From: Sphingobacteriaceae bacterium
Lineage (GTDB): Bacteria; Bacteroidota; Bacteroidia; B-17B0; Aurantibacillaceae
Length of the DNA stretch: 7,573 nucleotides
Assembly (NCBI GenBank): GCA_023251695.1
Contig: JAHEYE010000166.1
Location: 1 to 7,573 of the forward strand
Direction: 5' to 3'
Part shown: positions 1 to 5,814 of the stretch, in pieces
How positions within the stretch are numbered: the first letter of the stretch is position 1
Layout: every line of letters starts with the position of its first letter
Translations under genes and position numbers: made by a program
The notes under the pieces: generated by a model
Seen by the model: the letters and a program-made list of their open reading frames with translations, nothing else
Databases searched by the model: none
What the model was told of the DNA's origin: nothing

Positions 1-3000
1 GTTGGAACAACAACTTTAGCCAGTGGAATTTATTCTGTAAACGCTACAATTAATAGTTGTGCAAGTGCTACAGGAACTGTAAACGTATTAGTGAATCAAA
101 CTCCAACTGTATTAACGATTGGTGCAAATTCTCCTTTATGTTCAGGACAAACTTTAAGTTTAACTTCTACTTCAACTGTAGGCGCAACATTCAGTTGGAG
201 TGGTCCAAATTCATTTACATCAACCGCTCAAAATCCAACCATTGTTGGTACTACAACTTTAGCCAGCGGTGTTTATACTGTTAATGCAACAATTAATAGT
301 TGTGCGAGTGCAGCGAATACCGTAAACGTTGTTGTAAATCAAACCCCAACTGTTCTTACCATCGGCGCTAATTCACCTTTATGTTCAGGACAAACTTTAA
401 GTTTAACTTCTACTTCAACTGTAGGGGCAACTTTCAATTGGACCGGACCAAATTCATTCACATCAACAGCTCAAAACCCAACTATTGTTGGTGCTACAAC
501 TTTAGCGGCCGGAGTTTATTCGGTGAACGCAAGTATTTCAGGTTGCGCAAGTGCAACAGGAACCGTGAACGTTGTCGTGAATCAAACACCAACGGTTCTT
601 ACCATAGGCGCTAACTCCCCGCTGTGTTCGGGACAAACTTTAAGTTTAACTTCTACTTCAACTGTAGGTGCAACATTCAGTTGGAGTGGTCCGAATTCAT
701 TTACATCAACAGCTCAAAATCCAACCATTGTTGGAACAACAACTTTAGCCAGCGGTGTTTATTCGGTGAACGCAAGTATTTCAGGTTGTGCAAGCGCAAC
801 AGGAACCGTGAACGTTATTGTAAATCAAACACCAACTGTTCTTACCATTGGGGCTAACTCGCCTTTATGTTCAGGACAAACTTTAAGCTTAACTTCTACT
901 TCAACTGTAGGTGCAACCTTCAATTGGACCGGACCAAATTCATTCACATCAACAGCTCAAAATCCTACTATTGTTGGTGCTACAACTTTAGCTGCCGGAG
1001 TTTATTCGGTGAACGCAAGTATTTCAGGTTGTGCAAGCGCAACAGGAACCGTGAACGTTGTAGTTAATCAAACGCCTACCGTCCTTACAATCGGTTCTAA
1101 TTCACCTTTATGTTCAGGACAAACTTTAAGTTTAACTTCTACTTCAACAGTTGGCGCAACTTTCAGTTGGAGTGGTCCGAATTCATTCACATCAACAGCT
1201 CAAAATCCAACGATTGTTGGTACTACAACTTTAGCCAGTGGTATTTATTCAGTTACTTCAAGCACCGGAGGTTGTACAAGTGCAACAAATACGTTGAACG
1301 TTGTAATTAACCAAACTCCTGCAACTCCAACTCTGAGCAGCAATGCTCCAATTTGCGAAGGACAAACTTTAAATTTATCTACCGGTTTAGTTGGAGGAGC
1401 AACTTATAATTGGACAGGTCCGAATTCATTTACTGCCAACATTCAGAACCCTTCTGTAGTTTCTACTACATCTTTAGCTTCCGGAGTTTATTCGCTTAAT
1501 ATTACTGTTGCCGGTTGTACCGGACCAACAGGAACAATAAATGTTTTAGTAAATCCAATTCCTGCATCTGTTGTAGCAGGAAGCAATTCGCCTTTATGTG
1601 CAGGACAAACTTTAAGTTTAACTGCCAGTACTATTGTAGGCGCTGTTTATAACTGGAGCGGGCCATTAAGTTTCACTTCATCTGTTCAAAATCCGGTTAT
1701 ACCTGGAGCAACGACAGCTATGAGCGGAACCTATTCGGTAAACGTAACAGTTGCCGGGTGTACGGGATCTTCAGCAACAGTTAGTGTATTAGTTAGTCCG
1801 CCGGTTATAGCACCTGGTGCGGGAAGCAATTCTCCTCTCTGCGAAGGGCAACCATTATTATTAACTGCAGGAACAATTGCAGGGGCAACTTATAATTGGT
1901 CAGGACCAAACAGTTTTACTTCCTCTATTCAAAATCCAACTGTTACTCCTACTACTACACTTTCATCCGGAGTTTATACAGTGAATGCTACAGTTGCCGG
2001 ATGTACTGGTCCGACAAGTACCGTTAACGTTATTGTGAATCCTACTCCTGCTCCACCTGCAACCGTGGGAAGTAACTCACCTCTTTGCGAAGGACAGACT
2101 TTATTATTAACTGCTTCTTCTGTTGCGGGTGCAACTTATAGTTGGACCGGACCAAACAGTTTCACTTCTTCTGTTCAAAATCCAACAATCGCTCCTACTA
2201 CATCGTTAAGCGCAGGTGTTTATAGTGTTAATGTTACTGTAGGCGGATGTACAAGCCGTGATACAACTCTAAACGTAATTGTAAATCCATTACCTACAGT
2301 TTCTGTAACGGCAGGATCCAACGCTCCCCTTTGCATTGGAGCAACATTAAGTTTAACTGCTACATTTATTCCGGGTGCAACATATAGCTGGAGCGGTCCC
2401 TTAAGTTTCACTTCAGCGGTTCAAAATCCAACCATTGGTTCTGTTCCTCTTGTAGCGAGTGGGATTTATTCTGTTACTATTACAGTTGCAGGGTGCAGTG
2501 CAAGCAGCAGCTCAACAGTGAATGTTGTAGTTAGTCCGCCTGTTGCCACACCAACTGCCGGTGGAACCTCACCAATTTGTGAAGGACAACCCATTTTCTT
2601 AACAGCAAGTACCATTGCAAGCGCAACCTATAGTTGGACCGGTCCGAACAGTTACACAGCTGTTGTTCAAAATCCAACTGTAACGCCTACTACAACTTTA
2701 TCTGCCGGTATTTACTCCGTAACCGCGAATGTTGCCGGTTGTATTAGTGCTGAAGGAACTGTTGCAATTGTTGTCAATCCTACTCCTCCAGGACCTTCAA
2801 TGAGCAGTAACGCTCCGATATGCGACGGACAAACTTTAATTTTAACTGCTTCTACGATGGCCGGCGCAACCTATAGCTGGACTGGTCCTAATTCATTTAC
2901 ATCTACAGTTCAAAATCCAACTATTACTCCTGCAACAACACTATCTGCCGGAGTTTATTCAGTAAATGTAACCGTTGGTGGTTGCACCAGTGCGGATAGT

Positions 3001-4809
3001 TTATTGACGGTTATTATCAATCCGATTCCTGTAGCACCAACTGCCACTGCTAACACACCGTTATGTACGGGTTCGACATTAAGCTTAACAGCAGCTACAA
3101 TGGCAGGAGCAACATATAGCTGGACGGGACCAAATACATTTACATCAAACATTCAAAATCCAACTATAACCGGGGCCACAACATTGGCAACAGGTGTTTA
3201 TTCAGTAAATGTTACAATAGCCGGATGTACAGGACCTGATGGTACGGTGAGTATTTTAGTAACTGAGCCTGCTGTTGTGAATGCCGGACCTAACGATACA
3301 ATTTGTGCCGACGCAATGGTAATAACCGGTTTAACAGGCACCATGACGCCCGGATATACAATTACGTGGACAACTTTAGGTACGGGTACATTCTCCAGTC
3401 CAAATACTTTAACGACAAATTATAATCTCAGTGTAGCTGATACTACAGCAGGAACTGTTACATTAATTTTAACTGCATCAGGCGGAGGTTGTCCTGGTGT
3501 ATCTGATACAGTAGTTTACACGATTCTTTCGGGACCAAAAGTAAATGCGGGTCCTGATTTAAATGTTTGTAAGAATGCAGTTATTCCGCTCAACGGTATT
3601 ATTACCGGTGTAACGGGTTCAGGTTTCTGGACCTCAACAGGAACAGGAACATTTAGCCCTAATAATACAACGCTTAATGGAATTTATTTCCCAAGTTCAG
3701 CTGACACGGCTAGCAGTTCGATACAGTTAATTCTTGAATCAACCAATAACAAAGGCTGTTTCCCGAAGCGTGATACACTTGTGGTGAATTTCCTCAATGC
3801 TCCGCTTGCTGCGTTTACCTACACAGCAGCTTGTGCAAATATTCCAATTAGTTTTAACAATACTACCACTCCTCCATCAGCAGGGACAACTTACGTTTGG
3901 AATTTCGGTGATGCTACTACAAGTATCTTACAGAATCCGATTCACACTTACACCGTAGGCGGAACTTACACGGTTACTATGATAGCAACTAACATCGCCG
4001 GATGTCCTGACACTGTTAGTCAAGCCGTAACTGTTTTCATTGCACCAATAGCTAACTTTACATATAGTAATGTTTGTGCCGGTGCTGTTGGCGTATTTAT
4101 TGATGGTTCTACTGTAAGCAGCGGTACCATTACAAGCTGGAACTGGAATTTTGGCGATGGCGGAACAAGTAATATCCAAAATCCATATTATACTTATACT
4201 GTTGCCGGAACTTATAGCGTGACATTGAGCGTAGTTTCAAGTAATGGTTGTCCCGGTTCAATTACTCAGGTGTTACAGGTTAATCCAAAACCGAAAGCTG
4301 ATTTCAGTATGTCAGGAAATCCTATTTTCGCTAATGAAACACTATCCTTAACGGATTTAAGTACGCCTACCGGTTCAATAGTCACCTGGAATTGGCTCTA
4401 TGGTGATGGCAATGGATCAACTGTTCAGCATCCTACATATATATATGATGACAAAGGTCTTTTCACGATTCAGCTTTCAATTATTGACGCAGGCGGATGT
4501 GTAGATACCATCAGAAAAGAAATCCTTGTCACATTGTTACCTTTAGTACCTACAGCATTCTCTCCAAATGGCGACGGGCATAATGATACATTATTTGTAA
4601 AGGGCGGTCCATTCAAATCTTTCTTCTTCCGCATTTACAACAACTGGGGTGAGAAAATATTTGAAAGTACAAGACAAGAAGATGGATGGGACGGAATGTA
4701 TAAAGGACAATCTGTTCCTTTAGGTGCTTACGCCTGGATATTGGATGTGGAGTTGTATAATGACAGTAAACAAATACGGAAAACAGGAGACGTAACAGTT
4801 GTAAAATAG
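1..4809 (+). CDS. Giant repetitive T9SS-secreted surface adhesin, 5'-truncated by the window
   Basis: Frame 1 is open from the first base to TAG at 4807-4809, giving 1602 visible residues. The GTG at 91 is an internal Val codon inside the repeats, so the true start and signal peptide lie upstream. Domains in order (visible residue numbers): partial Ig-like module 1-30; 13 Ig-like modules 31-1086; two longer Ig/PKD-like domains 1087-1266; three PKD domains about 1267-1513, two with W-N-F-G-D cores; a type B sorting domain 1516-1602. By family knowledge, such proteins are exported by the type IX system and displayed on the cell surface, where they act in adhesion or gliding (SprB is the model). 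The ligand cannot be told from sequence. The protein is rich in Ser, Thr, Val and Gly and almost uncharged in the repeats. The next gene, 7 bases on, is a PorP/SprF partner. Family and secretion route are well supported; adhesion or motility is inferred. Confidence 0.93.
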   Translation, partial: VGTTTLASGIYSVNATINSCASATGTVNVLVNQTPTVLTIGANSPLCSGQTLSLTSTSTVGATFSWSGPNSFTSTAQNPTIVGTTTLASGVYTVNATINSCASAANTVNVVVNQTPTVLTIGANSPLCSGQTLSLTSTSTVGATFNWTGPNSFTSTAQNPTIVGATTLAAGVYSVNASISGCASATGTVNVVVNQTPTVLTIGANSPLCSGQTLSLTSTSTVGATFSWSGPNSFTSTAQNPTIVGTTTLASGVYSVNASISGCASATGTVNVIVNQTPTVLTIGANSPLCSGQTLSLTSTSTVGATFNWTGPNSFTSTAQNPTIVGATTLAAGVYSVNASISGCASATGTVNVVVNQTPTVLTIGSNSPLCSGQTLSLTSTSTVGATFSWSGPNSFTSTAQNPTIVGTTTLASGIYSVTSSTGGCTSATNTLNVVINQTPATPTLSSNAPICEGQTLNLSTGLVGGATYNWTGPNSFTANIQNPSVVSTTSLASGVYSLNITVAGCTGPTGTINVLVNPIPASVVAGSNSPLCAGQTLSLTASTIVGAVYNWSGPLSFTSSVQNPVIPGATTAMSGTYSVNVTVAGCTGSSATVSVLVSPPVIAPGAGSNSPLCEGQPLLLTAGTIAGATYNWSGPNSFTSSIQNPTVTPTTTLSSGVYTVNATVAGCTGPTSTVNVIVNPTPAPPATVGSNSPLCEGQTLLLTASSVAGATYSWTGPNSFTSSVQNPTIAPTTSLSAGVYSVNVTVGGCTSRDTTLNVIVNPLPTVSVTAGSNAPLCIGATLSLTATFIPGATYSWSGPLSFTSAVQNPTIGSVPLVASGIYSVTITVAGCSASSSSTVNVVVSPPVATPTAGGTSPICEGQPIFLTASTIASATYSWTGPNSYTAVVQNPTVTPTTTLSAGIYSVTANVAGCISAEGTVAIVVNPTPPGPSMSSNAPICDGQTLILTASTMAGATYSWTGPNSFTSTVQNPTITPATTLSAGVYSVNVTVGGCTSADSLLTVIINPIPVAPTATANTPLCTGSTLSLTAATMAGATYSWTGPNTFTSNIQNPTITGATTLATGVYSVNVTIAGCTGPDGTVSILVTEPAVVNAGPNDTICADAMVITGLTGTMTPGYTITWTTLGTGTFSSPNTLTTNYNLSVADTTAGTVTLILTASGGGCPGVSDTVVYTILSGPKVNAGPDLNVCKNAVIPLNGIITGVTGSGFWTSTGTGTFSPNNTTLNGIYFPSSADTASSSIQLILESTNNKGCFPKRDTLVVNFLNAPLAAFTYTAACANIPISFNNTTTPPSAGTTYVWNFGDATTSILQNPIHTYTVGGTYTVTMIATNIAGCPDTVSQAVTVFIAPIANFTYSNVCAGAVGVFIDGSTVSSGTITSWNWNFGDGGTSNIQNPYYTYTVAGTYSVTLSVVSSNGCPGSITQVLQVNPKPKADFSMSGNPIFANETLSLTDLSTPTGSIVTWNWLYGDGNGSTVQHPTYIYDDKGLFTIQLSIIDAGGCVDTIRKEILVTLLPLVPTAFSPNGDGHNDTLFVKGGPFKSFFFRIYNNWGEKIFESTRQEDGWDGMYKGQSVPLGAYAWILDVELYNDSKQIRKTGDVTVVK
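91..1305 (+). repeat. Recent alternating A-B-A-B-A expansion (R1-R5)
   Basis: R1, R3 and R5 (type A) carry F-S-W-S-G-P-N and V-G-T-T-T-L-A-S-G. R2 and R4 (type B) carry F-N-W-T-G-P-N and V-G-A-T-T-L-A-A-G. The two variable spots change together, so the effective repeat unit is about 486 bp (A plus B). R0 has the type A second motif and precedes a type A module, so the alternation breaks at the R0/R1 junction. High DNA similarity marks this as the youngest part of the array. Confidence 0.85.
1549..3015 (+). repeat. Older duplicated three-module block (R7-R8-R9 and R10-R11-R12)
   Basis: The first copy spans 1549-2280 (732 bp) and the second 2281-3015 (735 bp). R7 and R10 alone have G-P-L-S-F-T in place of G-P-N-S-F-T. 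R8 and R11 alone begin V-S-P-P-V and share C-E-G-Q-P and N-P-T-V-T-P-T-T-T-L-S. R9 and R12 begin V-N-P-T-P and share V-N-V-T-V-G-G-C-T-S with an Asp two residues on. These position-specific matches point to one duplication of a three-module segment followed by divergence. R6 and R13, which flank the block, share N-I-Q-N-P and A-G-C-T-G-P. Confidence 0.75.
3259..3798 (+). other. Two Ig/PKD-like domains between the repeat array and the PKD domains
   Basis: Two domains of about 90 residues (3259-3528 and 3529-3798) each start with V-N-A-G-P-N/D, followed by a Cys (T-I-C-A and N-V-C-K), a W-T-T/S core and T-G-T-F-S, and end with a second Cys (G-G-C-P, K-G-C-F) before a D-T-V/L-V strand. The V-N-A-G-P opening is common in Bacteroidota surface proteins just upstream of PKD and CHU_C domains. 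They are homologous to each other but not close copies of the 81-residue modules. They probably form a stalk; no binding role can be assigned. Confidence 0.75.
3799..4536 (+). other. Three tandem PKD domains
   Basis: PKD1 (3799-4041) and PKD2 (4042-4281) have the classic signature: an A-x-F-T-Y opening, W-N-F-G-D, N-P-x-x-T-Y and G-T-Y-T/S-V-T. PKD3 (about 4285-4536) is weaker, with L-Y-G-D-G in place of F-G-D-G, then H-P-T-Y and G-L-F-T-I. PKD1 and PKD2 each have two Cys; PKD3 has lost the first and keeps only G-G-C. PKD domains are extracellular beta-sandwich spacers that hold the distal array away from the membrane. Confidence 0.88.
4546..4806 (+). other. T9SS type B C-terminal sorting domain (gliding/CHU_C family)
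   Basis: The last 87 residues match the family layout: V-P-T-A-F, S-P-N-G-D-G-H-N-D (from 4561), an aromatic-rich strand leading to I-Y-N-N-W-G-E-K-I-F-E-S (from 4633), W-D-G (4687-4695), P-L-G-A-Y-A-W, and a closing T-G-D-V-T-V strand at the extreme C-terminus. The usual N-R-W-G is N-N-W-G here. In the known families this domain directs export through the type IX translocon. The type B form, unlike type A, generally needs a PorP/SprF-type partner, and the next gene encodes one. Confidence 0.93.
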
Positions 4810-5814
4810 ACTTATCATGAAAAAAATTATAATCACATTAGCTTTTCTTGTTGGTTTAACGCAATTGCTTAAATCGCAAGACTTCCATTTATCAATGTAT
4901 GATGCTCCGCCTCTGTTTTTGAATCCTGCCTTTACGGGTTTGACGGATTCGAAAGCAAGGATTCACGCTCAGTACAGGAATCAGTGGAACAGTGTAACTT
5001 TTAAACCATTTACAACAGCCTTAATCAGTGCTGATATTCCGAAAGGAAAATGGGGTTACGGTGTTCAGATCCTAAATATGCGGGCCGGTATTGGAAATTA
5101 TAATGCATTCCAATTTTTATTATCTGGCGGTTACTCTGTTCCATTGGATAAAAACAAAACGCATAATTTATCTTTTGGTTTGCAAGGTGGAATTACACAA
5201 AAATCCATCCGTGAGGAAAACCTGAGTTTTGATGAGCAATACAATCATAAGAATGGTGGGTTTTTTGAAAGCAGTACACCTAACGGTGAAGGATTCACAA
5301 GACAATCACAAATATTACCCCAGTTAAACGCAGGTGTACTTTACTATTATACCAAACAGCAATCACGCCTTAATCCTTTCGTAGGTGTATCAGGATTTAA
5401 TTTAACGCATTCGAAAGAAACATTTTTCGATCAAAACAATCATTTACCTATCCGTATTTACATTCATGGAGGAACACGCGTAAATATTACGGAGTTAATT
5501 TACGTGATACCCAAAATCCTTATTATGAAACAGGGTTCGGCATTTGAGCAAACTTATGCTTTTGATGCAGGTTATTATTTAAAAGCCGGAAAGCTTTTTA
5601 TTTTAGGTGGTTATGTCTTTCGTGCCAAAGACGCCAGTGTTGTTAGTTTAGGATTCAAAAAAGAAAATTATTTGCTTAAGTTTGCTTATGATTTTAATAC
5701 ATCAAGCTTAAAAACTGCAAGTAAAACGCGTGGCGCAATGGAAATAATATTTACTTACCTGGTGGGCAAAGAGAAGGTTAATAAACTTAAGCACTGCCCG
5801 AGATTATAATTATG
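4807..5814 (+). other. Operon junctions joining the three genes
   Basis: The adhesin stop (4807-4809) is 7 bases from the next ATG (4817), and that gene's stop (5807-5809) is 2 bases from the following ATG (5812). Neither gap can hold a promoter or terminator, and no purine-rich ribosome site precedes either start. A single transcript with close or coupled translation is the simplest reading. Confidence 0.8.
4817..5809 (+). CDS. PorP/SprF-family type IX secretion outer-membrane protein
   Basis: This is a complete 330-residue protein, normal length for the family. The ATG at 4817 is followed at once by a signal peptide: M-K-K, a hydrophobic stretch at residues 4-18, and probable cleavage near S20/Q21. 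The mature N-terminus has the family hallmark: Q-D-F-H-L-S-M-Y then L-F-L-N-P-A-F-T-G (residues 21-41). The rest alternates aromatic and polar residues as in an outer-membrane beta-barrel, with a Y-D-F-N-T-S-S-L strand near the end. The tail is C-P-R-L, with the only Cys of the protein. In Flavobacterium, SprF is needed for secretion of the adhesin SprB; by position this protein should serve the adhesin upstream. There is no Shine-Dalgarno sequence in the 7-base gap, so co-transcription is likely. Family call is firm; partner assignment is inferred from adjacency. Confidence 0.93.
   Translation: MKKIIITLAFLVGLTQLLKSQDFHLSMYDAPPLFLNPAFTGLTDSKARIHAQYRNQWNSVTFKPFTTALISADIPKGKWGYGVQILNMRAGIGNYNAFQFLLSGGYSVPLDKNKTHNLSFGLQGGITQKSIREENLSFDEQYNHKNGGFFESSTPNGEGFTRQSQILPQLNAGVLYYYTKQQSRLNPFVGVSGFNLTHSKETFFDQNNHLPIRIYIHGGTRVNITELIYVIPKILIMKQGSAFEQTYAFDAGYYLKAGKLFILGGYVFRAKDASVVSLGFKKENYLLKFAYDFNTSSLKTASKTRGAMEIIFTYLVGKEKVNKLKHCPRL

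Larger units (their letters stand above)
1..3258 (+). repeat. Tandem array of about 243-bp coding repeats (R0 partial plus R1-R13)
   Basis: Module boundaries, placed at the V/I-N-x-T/I-P linker, are: R0 1-90 (3' part only), R1 91-333, R2 334-576, R3 577-819, R4 820-1062, R5 1063-1305, R6 1306-1548, R7 1549-1791, R8 1792-2034, R9 2035-2280, R10 2281-2529, R11 2530-2772, R12 2773-3015, R13 3016-3258. All are 81 residues except R9 (82) and R10 (83). Each has an S/A-P-L/I-C motif near residue 17, a W-S/T-G-P-N/L-S-F-T core near residues 36-43, Q-N-P near 47, Y-S/T-V near 62 and a G-C or S-C near 70. This resembles the Ig-like domains that accompany CHU_C-type sorting domains (Ig_7-like by recollection). 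R1-R5 are nearly identical and R6-R13 are clearly diverged. The array continues past the left edge, so its copy number is unknown. Confidence 0.95.

Noticed and set aside
91..93. GTG at 91 as the start of the adhesin
   Set aside because: The same frame is open to base 1 and encodes the matching end of an upstream module; this GTG is the Val of the V-N-Q-T-P linker.
424..960. N-W-T in type B modules as N-glycosylation sequons
   Set aside because: That sequon is meaningful in eukaryotes and a few bacteria with an N-linked pathway; nothing here supports it.
57..1310. A series of 66-77 residue open frames in other + strand frames, recurring every 243 bases
   Set aside because: They are the same shadow frame of the repeat, reappearing because the DNA repeats; the products have no signal, domain or start context.
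1..3258. A CRISPR-like or satellite array
   Set aside because: The period is 243 bases, frame is kept throughout and differences are largely synonymous; this is protein-coding repeat DNA.
2220..4179. Three minus-strand open frames of 63-83 residues within the adhesin
   Set aside because: They lie antisense to well-supported repeat and PKD coding sequence and show no recognisable features.
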